NCBI GenBank assembly: GCA_023213315.1
Contig: JAKCPI010028276.1
Span: forward strand, 1 to 64,000
Length of the DNA: 64,000 nt
Direction of reading: 5' to 3'
Source: Euborellia annulipes
Lineage: Eukaryota; Arthropoda; Insecta; Dermaptera; Anisolabididae
Both the position numbers and the translations under genes were made by a program. The notes below the pieces were generated by a model. The model was not told the origin of the DNA, did no database searches, and worked only from the letters and a program-made list of their open reading frames with translations. The stretch's first letter is position 1, and each line of letters starts with the position of its first letter. Shown piece after piece: positions 48,401-51,699 of the stretch.

Positions 48401-50782
48401 TGTTTTTCTGCAAAATTAAATTTCTAAATTAATAAAAATTATCACACAAAATATATTATTTAATTTAACCAGCTTTTTATCATTTTTCTAAGAGAAGTAT
48501 CTTTAAAAAAAAAATATGGTAAAATTGGGAATTTTCTACTTTTGATTCGAAATTAAAAGAAAATTTAAAAATCTTTTTTTTTTCTTTCTTAATTTAACTA
48601 ATTTATTAAATTGTGGGTTGTGAAAAAATTTAGGTGATTAAATATGCTCAGACAACAACAACAACGTAAACAAATGTAAAAGGGATTTTTCTCAAGGACA
48701 ATTATTTTTTTCAAGGGAACATTTAAAGCAGAAAAATAATGAATTCTTCAAAAATAAATAAATAAAATTCATTTTTTTTTTCTTTTTCTTTTTAGAATGG
48801 ATCATTTCAAGAGATCGTTTCCCGTTTCCTCCCTCCTGCCTAACCAAAGGCGCCAGATGCATTCCCGTCTGAGAAGCCTCAAGAACTGCGCCTGATGAAG
48901 TTTATTTTAAGACCAAGGTAACAACATGCAACATAAATAGGACTGCATCCCAGTGCATCCGAAGCAAACAAACAGACATGCGGTCACATCCGACTGAAAA
49001 TATAAGGCACCTACCAAAAAAAAAAAAAAAATAGCATAACACGAGAGTTTAAATTGCCTATCGGAAAGAGGATATCGGATTAAAATAATGGAGGAAGTAA
49101 CAAGATCTCGACTTAAAAATAAAACAAAACTGGTTGGCGGAAATGGCCCAAACTCAAAAAAAAAGACAATAAAAACGACCTTTTCTTTACATAGGGAATG
49201 CATTAAAATAGAGACAAATGAAATTTATTTTAGCTTTAAAGAATGTTTCTTTTCTAAAAAAAAAAAAAAAAAAATTAATAGCTAAATATATTAAGTATCT
49301 TGTTAAATATTTGTACTAGTTTTATATTTTTGGCATGAGATATTTTTTGCATGAGAAGAACAACAATTACAATTGACATATGCGAACCAAACAAGTTCAT
49401 GGTCAGAATTTCAAAATTTAGTGTTTAAACAGAGAAAATGACCTCATCAGTTCGCAGCTACAATTAGTTATAAATAGGCTATTTAAAAAAATAATAATAA
49501 AGAAAAATTGAAATCAATAGAATTTTTTTTTAAATTTTACATACATCGCATGACTATTATTTAAAAGGAGAGAATAGAATATTCATTTATTTATTATAAT
49601 TTAATTATCTTCTAGAATTATGCATCCGGCTTTGATAAGAAAAGGTTCATTCATACCCTTCATTTCTTTTAATAATTCATGTCAGATTATAAATAAGATT
49701 AATCTTTTTCCATATAAAAATGTTTAAAAAAAAAAATATTCCCTTACATGTAAGGATGCGAAGGAATATATAAATGTCTTGTGATAATATTTGATAACAA
49801 ATTTCTAATATAAAAATAAAATATACAGTTATTTAAATAAATCAAGCTAACGGATTTATGTAAATAAGCATAAATACCAGTATCAATAGTTTTTTTTTTA
49901 CTAGTTCAAAAGCAAATAAAATTAGTAAAAATATTGTATGTGCAAGCAAGCCCTATCTAAATAAATACTTTGGAACTTTAGAAGAAAAAAAAGCCGGGCA
50001 AGGTTTTAATGTTAAAAGGGAAGTCTTCTATTATAGGTTAGAACTAAATGAGGGGAGATTGAGGTGGTGATTACTATTCATTTTTTTTTCTTTTCTAACT
50101 AACGGATTGTAGAAATTCTGCGAAACTATATTACCAAGGTAATATTACGTTTGACACGTTACGGCGCATCTAAAAACGGGAGGAAAAGCTCTATTAACTT
50201 CCAGATGTTAATTATATTTGGCGTCTAACCTTGTAAACCTGAAATTATTTATGAATCAATCGTATATATCTATCTAAACGGAATGAGTAAGGACAGGTGC
50301 AGGGTATAGGGTAGGGTCAGTTTTGCCCCCCACTTCTTATAAACCATTCCAACCATCCCGGTTTTTCTCTTTCTCTTTCCCTCTGTTGAACTTGAATTCT
50401 CAGAGAGTGTGACGTCAAGGAGTATTTCATTACTGGGGCATAATTTCAGTGGAAACAACTCTATATATGCAAACTGGCTAATACGTAAATTAGAAACATG
50501 GGCCTTTATGGTGTGAGAGAGAGAGATGAGTCACGAAGATTGAGGGGCTTCGAATAAAGTTGATTCGAGACTCCATGAGAATAATAATAAGAATAGACTT
50601 TGTATTCATTATTAAATAAAATCTTTTGTTCTTAGTTAGGGTGAGTTATAAAAAGTATTTGGCGGGAGTGCTCACCAGTATCAGCAGCGGTCATACAGAA
50701 GAGGTCCATCACCCGGGCGACGTCGCCGGGGGAATCGGCGACGGAACGCAGCGTGTTGATGACCAGGTTCCCGACCTTCCTC
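11125..50782 (-). CDS. PPP4R1: PPP4R1 homologue (protein phosphatase 4 regulatory subunit 1), 14 exons, 5' end missing
   Basis: HEAT-repeat scaffold that binds and regulates the catalytic subunit of Ser/Thr protein phosphatase 4. Fourteen exons, each bounded by AG and GT, join without a frame break: 50782-50676, 28696-28554, 27153-27007, 25357-25187, 24447-24167, 23007-22370, 19504-19377, 19041-18948, 18882-18551, 17189-17028, 15918-15697, 13740-13470, 13100-12931, 11154-11125. That is about 964 codons; the human protein is about 950 residues. Recalled human blocks align in order, for example ELMKQVPYIAMLC, DEVWGVRKVCAE, FQYWRTPIPDLELDI, CAFSLPAVALTL and WKVRRIMA. The N-terminal section (about 60 residues in the human protein) is not found. 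No frameshift or internal stop is seen, so the gene looks functional. The family assignment rests on remembered homologues; the exon structure is read directly. Confidence 0.93.
11730..12115. mobile_element. MITE in the last PPP4R1 intron
   Basis: Ends GTCGTTCACATATTACGTTA / TACGTAATATGTGGACGAT are inverted over about 22 bp. Inner G-rich boxes (AGGGGGGAGGAGG; GGGAGGGGGGG). No ORF. The family with ACATATTACGT ends is common in arthropod genomes as far as I recall. Confidence 0.6.
12480..12645 (-). mobile_element. SINE-like repeat, inverted, in the last PPP4R1 intron
   Basis: Poly-T, CACACTCACACACACATTCA, GTCTTTTCGGCAACTCAGGC, ACGATAACCG and TTGGGGGTTCAGGCATTT on plus, so the element lies on minus. 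Confidence 0.6.
12931..13100 (-). CDS. PPP4R1: PPP4R1 penultimate coding exon
   Basis: Encodes EYFAGENSPHAKQLIATLKR LAKDKDRDVRYFANFQPETP through MQIKTE, matching human QTIMALQMDRDSDVKYFASI. The strong donor GTAAGTAT follows GAA. If it is not used, the frame runs eight more codons to TAA at 12904-12906, so two C-termini are possible. Confidence 0.9.
13470..13740 (-). CDS. PPP4R1: PPP4R1 coding exon (HEAT repeats)
   Basis: Encodes ASQLIHQVSDDETILRDLLA through DLLPHLTDLCWDKVANVRLM then LAKTLTTDLMPN, matching human HLMPHLLTLANDRVPNVRVLLAKTL. Leaves in phase 1. Confidence 0.94.
13795..14045. repeat. Repeat copy carrying an insertion
   Basis: The flanks (ATATGAATTTTTAATCGTTT, ATATGCCCAGTTTG, GTTTATTAAGTA, GAATCAAATTTAAGTAG) match the copy at 30,040-30,185. 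This copy has about 115 bp more, starting CATGGGCGTAACTAGGGGGT, between GCCCAGTTTG and TGTGAAATCA. Confidence 0.55.
14641..15035. mobile_element. Foldback element with two CCGAGGA hammerhead-like cores
   Basis: Left and right halves are inverted copies (AATATTGGAATGGAGTCAGC / GACTGACTCCATTCCAATAT). The left half on the minus strand has CCGAGGA, stem II AGAGCG/CGCT and GAAACGTC at 14740-14708. The right half (plus, about 14952-14982) is decayed (CGAACAG). U4 is C in both. Confidence 0.5.
15697..15918 (-). CDS. PPP4R1: PPP4R1 coding exon (HEAT repeat)
   Basis: 74 codons in phase 0: LLNLRARVPFLPLLEDFLQM then DNEHNWRLREEFAQQLYL, matching human LLHIDKRREYLYQLQEFLVT DNSRNWRFRAELAEQLIL. Strong donor GTAAGT. 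Confidence 0.95.
17028..17189 (-). CDS. PPP4R1: PPP4R1 coding exon (HEAT repeat)
   Basis: 54 codons in phase 0: WKVRRIMASCIYKLAEILGQ through LKHLADFLK, nearly superimposable on human WKVRRTLAFSIHELAVILGD...LKHLHDFLK. Acceptor follows a poly-T run. Confidence 0.95.
18551..18882 (-). CDS. PPP4R1: PPP4R1 coding exon
   Basis: Begins ENSDYPNQRSQQYQRTSWG. It then has IVPSILIEYYVWMPDQQQM and YCAFSLPAVALTLTKEHWDC, matching human VPQALLDQYLSM...HCAYSLPGVALTLGRQNWHC. This exon starts the C-terminal HEAT array. Confidence 0.94.
18948..19041 (-). CDS. PPP4R1: PPP4R1 coding exon, linker
   Basis: Encodes DVNSENKIPQVTASAQHHLV through LDEENLEI. Phases 0 in and 1 out join both neighbours. The next intron is only 65 bp, the shortest of the gene. 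Confidence 0.8.
19228..19259. repeat. Poly-T tract, 32 bases
   Basis: Longest uninterrupted homopolymer noted by eye, in the 335-bp PPP4R1 intron 19042-19376. Runs of this kind recur (23571-23593, 41229-41260, 57464-57486, 58661-58680). Confidence 0.9.
19377..19504 (-). CDS. PPP4R1: PPP4R1 coding exon, linker
   Basis: Encodes AGGEPTISSSIPAAVHVKAT through SVDMHPE. The sequence is not conserved, but phases match both neighbours (in 1, out 0). The acceptor is a tandem TAGCAG, so splicing could add or drop one Ala. Confidence 0.8.
21608..21700 (+). pseudogene. LINE reverse-transcriptase C-terminal remnant
   Basis: Frame reads PKRRWRDIKFDLREILGLTM IDVVQNREY then stop. This is like the RPKKRW(x)D...DL...LT...DVQNR tails of many non-LTR retrotransposon polyproteins. 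Only the last 30 codons remain. Confidence 0.5.
21764..22110 (+). repeat. Interspersed repeat with TATTCTCTAAA ends, copy 1
   Basis: GTCTATTCTCTAAA at one end and TTTAGAGAATAG at the other. Inside are recurrent TTAACGYY words (AACGTTAACATTTAGT, ATGTTAACGTCGCTGTTAAA). A copy of the same family lies inverted at 32.6 kb. Confidence 0.6.
22205..22340 (+). repeat. TATTCTCTAAA repeat fragment next to a PPP4R1 splice donor
   Basis: ATGTTAACGTCCCTGTTCAA, GGTTTAGAGAATAACA, TTAACACCTCATGTTAAATT. It ends about 30 bp from the donor of exon 22370-23007. Confidence 0.55.
22370..23007 (-). CDS. PPP4R1: PPP4R1 coding exon, acidic linker and FQYWRTP motif
   Basis: The largest exon (638 bp). It encodes a low-complexity acidic linker with a run of six Glu and many Ser/Asn. 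It ends in FNTFQYWRTPIPDLELDISL, the counterpart of human YNSFHFWRTPLPEIDLDIEL. The middle is poorly conserved in the family, as expected for a disordered spacer between the HEAT arrays. Donor GTAATT lies only about 35 bp from a MITE fragment. Confidence 0.93.
23905..24107. mobile_element. Palindrome of two hammerhead-bearing termini
   Basis: Near-perfect inverted halves share AAACAGGAGAAGAAAAATCA / GATTTTTCTTCTCCTGTTTA. Minus-strand core 23994-23963: CTGAGGA, stem II GATC/GATC, GAAACGTC (complete). Plus-strand core about 24013-24043: AAGAGGA, GATC/GATC, GAAACGTC (first two bases lost). Lies in a PPP4R1 intron. Confidence 0.6.
24167..24447 (-). CDS. PPP4R1: PPP4R1 coding exon (HEAT repeats)
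   Basis: Starts LPRYVKLCLDEVWGVRKVCA and runs to GYLLLLTPNCDEF. The DEVWGVRKVCAE and WVQTAAFQILGPFIATFADP blocks are highly conserved with vertebrate PPP4R1. Strong donor GTAAGT in phase 2. Confidence 0.95.
25187..25357 (-). CDS. PPP4R1: PPP4R1 coding exon (HEAT repeat)
   Basis: 57 codons in phase 0 after acceptor ccctcaacag: LMSKMSSLLGRESTERLFMD through SQEATENFF, matching human IMCKMAPMVGKDITERLILP...QQATEEM. Donor GTATGT. Confidence 0.93.
25950..26025 (-). ncRNA. mir-2: mir-2 family precursor (copy 5, last of cluster)
   Basis: The 3' arm (25981-25959) again carries the exact 23-nt miR-2. The 5' arm (26020-25998) is CTCATCAAAATGGCTGTGAC, so pairing over the duplex is almost complete. Read on the plus strand, the 3' arm of this hairpin is itself miR-13-like. 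Confidence 0.95.
26125..26205 (-). ncRNA. mir-2: mir-2 family precursor (copy 4)
   Basis: The 3' arm (26155-26133) begins TATCACAGCCAGCTTTGATG, the same 23-nt mature as copy 1. The 5' arm (26191-26168) is CTCACAAAGTGGCTGTGAAA. Flanking stem is GC-rich. Confidence 0.95.
26265..26345 (-). ncRNA. mir-13: mir-13-like precursor (copy 3)
   Basis: The 3' arm (26295-26273) begins TATCACAGCCATTTTTGACG and ends AGT. It resembles insect miR-13b but has five T instead of four in the central run. The 5' arm has AGTCAAAATGGTTGTGATGT. Whether it is orthologous to insect mir-13 cannot be decided from one sequence. Confidence 0.92.
26400..26475 (-). ncRNA. mir-2: mir-2/13 family precursor (copy 2)
   Basis: The 3' arm (26429-26408) begins TATCACAGCCACTTTGATGA, a 22-nt miR-2/miR-13 family variant. 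The 5' arm complement is GTCAAAGTGGATGTGTTGCG, with mismatches near the seed side. Family seed ATCACAG intact. Confidence 0.94.
26550..26625 (-). ncRNA. mir-2: mir-2 family precursor (copy 1 after mir-71)
   Basis: The 3' arm (26578-26556) begins TATCACAGCCAGCTTTGATG and is 23 nt identical to miR-2. The 5' arm (about 26614-26591) holds the complement CATCAAAGCTGGACTGTCAT. Mature sequence is on the 3' arm as in all known miR-2 hairpins; seed ATCACAG. Confidence 0.96.
26700..26775 (-). ncRNA. mir-71: mir-71 precursor hairpin
   Basis: The 5' arm on the minus strand (26766-26744) begins TGAAAGACATGGGTAGTGAG, identical to the conserved protostome miR-71. The 3' arm (26729-26708) is its near-complement TCTCACTACCTTGTCTTTCA, giving a hairpin with a loop of about 14 nt. 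It is the first member of the cluster in transcription order, as usual in protostomes, and lies in a PPP4R1 intron on the sense strand. Confidence 0.96.
27007..27153 (-). CDS. PPP4R1: PPP4R1 coding exon (HEAT repeat)
   Basis: 49 codons in phase 0: VRKISQSALLVLMEGALID through HIGTIE, matching human VRKTSQAALLALLEQELIE...KVCPVLIEL. Donor is GAG|GTCAGA, weaker than most. The intron that follows holds the mir-71/mir-2 cluster. Confidence 0.93.
27786..27835 (-). ncRNA. Hammerhead-like ribozyme with full consensus core
   Basis: Minus 27827-27793: CTGAAGA, stem II TGGGTTA/TAACCC (six pairs), GAAACGTC with palindromic stem III ACGT. Stem I pairing is weak here. It lies in the PPP4R1 intron between 27153 and 28554. 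Confidence 0.6.
28156..28400. mobile_element. Foldback element with CCGAGGA hammerhead-like core
   Basis: Arms AAGAAAAACAATTAGCCCTC (from 28203) and GAGGGCTAATTGTTTTTCTT (to 28349) are inverted copies, extended by GTGATTAATCAC. Beyond the right arm: CCGAGGA 28354-28360, stem II GAGTC...GGCTC, GAAACGTT to 28386. Beyond the left arm a decayed inverse copy (CTGAAGAAGGAGTC on minus). Confidence 0.5.
28554..28696 (-). CDS. PPP4R1: PPP4R1 coding exon (HEAT repeat)
   Basis: Acceptor tttgcag, donor GTAGGT. Encodes DSTIRSELMKQVPYIAMLCH and on to YLSDCDNQ, equivalent to human TVRAELMEQVPHIALFCQ...YLADQNNQ. Enters in phase 1, leaves in phase 0. The intron upstream of it is about 22 kb. Confidence 0.93.
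30040..30185. repeat. Sister repeat copy without the insertion
   Basis: Same flanks as 13795-14045 but GCCCAGTTTGTGAAATCAAA is continuous, so it serves as an empty site. Confidence 0.55.
30440..30740. promoter_or_regulatory. GC/CpG island in the large PPP4R1 intron
   Basis: Abruptly GC-rich, with GCGCGCGCG, CGCTGGGCGCGGGCGGGGGG and GAGAGCGCGCG. ORFs on minus here are probably composition artefacts. Could be an alternative promoter. Confidence 0.35.
31011..31235. mobile_element. hAT-type MITE with exact 8-bp target duplication
   Basis: Terminal inverted repeats CATGGGCGTATCCAG / CTGGATACGCCCATG. AATGGCTG is duplicated immediately outside both ends (31003-31010, 31236-31243). The 8-bp duplication and CA...TG ends identify the hAT superfamily. 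225 bp, no coding capacity. Confidence 0.8.
31475..31645. promoter_or_regulatory. GAGA/CA-rich, moderately GC-rich island
   Basis: GAGAGAGAGAGAG, TGTGTGTGTGTG, AGCGGCGAGCGGAGGAGGCG and another GAGA tract. Purine-rich GAGA tracts are common at arthropod promoters; direct evidence of initiation is absent. Confidence 0.3.
32629..32935 (-). repeat. TATTCTCTAAA repeat, inverted copy
   Basis: GGTCTATTCTCTAAAAACGG, GCTATTCTCTAAACAAAGTT TTAACAGCGAC, AAATGTTAACGTTTTGGC and CAGAATAGC. Same order as copy 1, read in reverse. Confidence 0.6.
33022..33123. repeat. Long hairpin, 43-bp arms
   Basis: CCGTATTCATAGTCGTTCCT... and its complement ...AGGAACGACTATGAATACGG, with about three internal mismatches and a 15-nt AT loop. 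Size fits a MITE core or a long pre-miRNA-like hairpin; no known miRNA recognised. Confidence 0.6.
34765..34858 (+). mobile_element. SINE-like repeat, short fragment
   Basis: ATGCCTGGATCCCAATATAA, ATATCGTTAAAGTCTATATG, GCCTAAGATGCCGAAAAAAC. Confidence 0.5.
35887..36063 (+). mobile_element. tRNA-headed SINE, interrupted by a MITE
   Basis: A-box-like TGGCCGAGATGT near 35901 and B-box-like GGGTTCGGACCCC at 35938-35950, then CATTTGGGTATCAAATGG and AAAGTCTGTAATGCCCAAGA. It stops where the 36064 element begins. Confidence 0.6.
36064..36239. mobile_element. MITE with about 48-bp terminal inverted repeats
   Basis: Left GGCTGGCCGCACACGGTCGA TTTTTAGTCGAGCGATAATT, right end the near-exact complement (GACCGTGTGCGCCCAGCC). 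Centre about 75 bp. Inserted in a SINE copy. Superfamily not assigned. Confidence 0.7.
37577..38250 (+). repeat. GAAAGTA-family repeat with internal tandem duplication
   Basis: The 5' segment (TTCGTAATCGAAAGTTGTGT ... AATATTTATATTTTG) is present twice in a row, starting near 37587 and 37740, a period of about 153 bp. The 3' part is badly decayed. Confidence 0.6.
38555..39200. mobile_element. Non-autonomous hAT element with 8-bp target duplication
   Basis: Ends CAGGGGTCGGCAACCCG / CTTGCCGACCACTG are inverted. GTTTAAAC flanks both sides (38547-38554, 39201-39208). It contains CCGAATATTCGG / TTTCGGCCGAAA-rich sequence (38655-38960) and a foldback unit at 38973-39080 that look nested. Confidence 0.75.
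40105..40420. mobile_element. Foldback unit with CTGATGA core
   Basis: Inverted arms TACTGTATGAATTTTGAAGT / AAAATTCATACAGTATATTA with AATAAACATTTT/AAAATTTTATTTC inside. At 40281 CTGATGATGGTGACCGAAAC resembles a hammerhead, but stem II is minimal and no GTC follows GAAAC. Weak case. Confidence 0.35.
41688..41934 (+). mobile_element. Nearly complete tRNA-derived SINE
   Basis: Pol III A box TGGTATAGTGG at 41701-41711 and B box GGTTCGGATCC at 41733-41743 lie in a tRNA-like head. The body has CATTTGGATATCAAATGGCT (palindrome) and ATGTCTGGACCCCTGGATAT. The tail is GTGTGAATGTGAGCGTGAGT and A-rich. About 247 bp. A retrotransposed Pol III transcript; the partner LINE is unknown. Confidence 0.75.
42555..42715. 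promoter_or_regulatory. CpG island with ETS-like sites
   Basis: GCGCACGTGCGGGCACGCGA, GACGGAAGCGGC, GGCGGCGGGCGCACTTCCGG and GCAGCCATGTGG. ACTTCCGG and CGGAAG are typical of housekeeping promoters. Transcribed strand unknown. Confidence 0.35.
44322..44560. mobile_element. hAT-like MITE remnant
   Basis: AGGGTTTCCCATTTTTTTTG at the left pairs with CTTTGGGAAACATTGCTCTT at the right. No clean target duplication. Confidence 0.45.
44660..44825. mobile_element. Foldback unit with decayed hammerhead core
   Basis: Arms GTAGCAGGTATTTATTTCAT / AAAAAATACTAGCTACTTCT. CTGAAGA 44745-44751, perfect stem II GGTCTT/AAGACC, then AAAACATC to 44776 (G12 changed to A). Confidence 0.5.
46180..46500 (+). promoter_or_regulatory. 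CpG/GAGA island, candidate promoter
   Basis: GCGGAAGCGGCCACGTGGGC, several GAGAGAGAG tracts and GGGTGGGAGGGAGGGGG. It lies immediately upstream of the plus-strand exon candidate at 46458-46670, which makes a divergent or antisense promoter plausible. Confidence 0.35.
46458..46670 (+). other. Candidate plus-strand exon after a GC island
   Basis: Open frame without ATG: TSEDYLRFYVVVDDDDDDGV then VSGISTSSKQKDANRFKQRV NLRILLALSK, ending at a strong donor GTAAGTG. It could join 48796 in frame (NGSFQEIVSRFLPPA, stop). A second frame starts at ATG 46559 (MMMTMMVLYLGLALHRNKKM...) and ends in the same exon. No family recognised. It is antisense to, and inside, the large PPP4R1 intron. Confidence 0.25.
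47239..47480. mobile_element. hAT-like MITE
   Basis: GTGATTCCCAATCAGGGTGC at the left and GGTGCCGTGAACTTAAAAAG GTTGGAAAAC at the right resemble inverted hAT ends. Flanks CTTTAAAG / ACTTAAAG are an imperfect 8-bp duplication. Confidence 0.5.
48796..48895 (+). other. Candidate plus-strand exon with 32-residue ORF
   Basis: Follows an excellent acceptor (a long T/C tract then tttttag). It has two readings: the phase-0 continuation NGSFQEIVSRFLPPA to stop, or an internal ATG at 48797 giving MDHFKRSFPVSSLLPNQRRQ...NCA to TGA at 48893-48895. Less AT-rich than its surroundings. Unrecognised; may be the end of the 46.5-kb candidate. Confidence 0.25.
50676..50782 (-). CDS. PPP4R1: PPP4R1 first visible coding exon
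   Basis: Acceptor ttgcag and donor GTGAG. Encodes RKVGNLVINTLRSVADSPGD and on to CMTAADT, matching the human RQMVARSLLDTLREV...RLADDSE block. It is entered with two bases from an unidentified upstream exon and leaves in phase 1, joining the 28.7-kb exon as D-S-T-I-R-S-E-L. It is much richer in GC than its surroundings, as are other patches nearby. Confidence 0.85.
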
Positions 50783-50867
50783 CTGCAACACAAAATGTAA
50801 CATACACATGTTAGTATAAATATGTGAGCAAACGCTTGCCTTCACAAAACTAACATAATTTTGGTGA

Positions 50868-50962
50868 TTAAATACCTGAGCCATATAGGATGTAACCAAA
50901 GAGCTGAGATAAACAAGGCAAATGGAGGATTTTCAGAGTGAGTTTATCGATTGGCGTCGAGT
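50868..50962 (-). other. Possible upstream PPP4R1 exon or chance ORF
   Basis: A minus-strand ORF contains ATG-initiated MNPIRPRDDSTPIDKL, which resembles the DxxTPLxRL stretch near the start of PPP4R1 relatives. It ends at a CTCAG|GTATTT donor. The phase at that donor does not continue into the 50782 exon in the required frame, and the later residues do not match the family, so it may be coincidence or a 5' UTR exon. Confidence 0.2.
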
Positions 50963-51159
50963 CGTCTCTTGGCCGGATGGGATTCATACCCTCTAAGTAG
51001 CTTATTACGCCACAAACAAACATATCACGATTGAATTTGATATTCATAATATATATCAACATGTTTTGAAGCACAAATGTAAAAAAAACTGTAGAAACGA
51101 GACAATCAAAGCGGACCCGATGCGATGACTGGCCCATGAAAAGGAAGCACGTGTTTAGA

Positions 51160-51330
51160 CGGAAGTGCGATGCCGTACGAAATTGTAGTGGCGCCCCTAG
51201 TGGCCCGGCTTGGAAACAACATGCGTGTGCGCAGGGAGCAACCATCATGCCCTCTCGCGGCGGGCGCCGCATTTACTCACGACTCCCGCCAAACGCTATC
51301 GATTAGTTGCAGCGGGAACTGACAAACACA
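51160..51330 (-). promoter_or_regulatory. Candidate PPP4R1 promoter and 5' non-coding exon
   Basis: A CpG-containing island about 400-500 bp upstream of the first coding exon. On the minus strand an initiator-like TCAGTT centred at 51320 is followed 40 bases later by a strong donor GTGAGTAAAT (exon end 51281), which would make a tiny 5' UTR exon. Frames across it are closed, so it would be non-coding. No TATA box is seen. Inference only. Confidence 0.35.
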
Positions 51331-51699
51331 AAGATCACTCGGAATGTCAATGACATTGCACTGAAGAAGCTCCATTCGTAACATTTTTTTTTACCTAAGT
51401 GTAATTAGCATTGATATAAAATCGGGTGAGGAGTGGGGGGTATTAGTCGATTGATCTCAAGTTGATTAGGCATTGGCGATATGGTGGGGGAGAGGAGTGG
51501 CAGAGTTAGTGGCTGTTGATTGGTGGAGACGAGGCGAGTGGGCGGGGCAAAGAAGACAAGCACCGCCCAAGGCGAAGAAACTCCGCCCTGGCGCACACCT
51601 TGCCTAACAAGCAGGCGAACTGCGTATTTCCAAGCTAAAACCAAGTGCGTAATCAAAATCGTAAATCGTATGACTAAATAACATACATTATTACATGGA

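Larger units (their letters stand above)
28697..50675 (-). other. Large first visible PPP4R1 intron (about 22 kb)
   Basis: AT-rich DNA with no convincing sense-strand exon. Holds the repeats, MITEs, SINEs and four GC-rich islands listed separately. The stretches 39.2-40.1, 43.1-44.3, 45.0-46.1 and 48.9-50.6 kb show only AT-rich unique-looking sequence and short ORFs with no recognisable content. Confidence 0.8.

Noticed and set aside
50868..51272. 134-codon minus-strand ORF as the PPP4R1 N-terminus
   Set aside because: It contains a TPIDKL stretch like the family, but the donor phase does not fit the next exon and the remaining residues do not match. Kept only as a low-confidence note.
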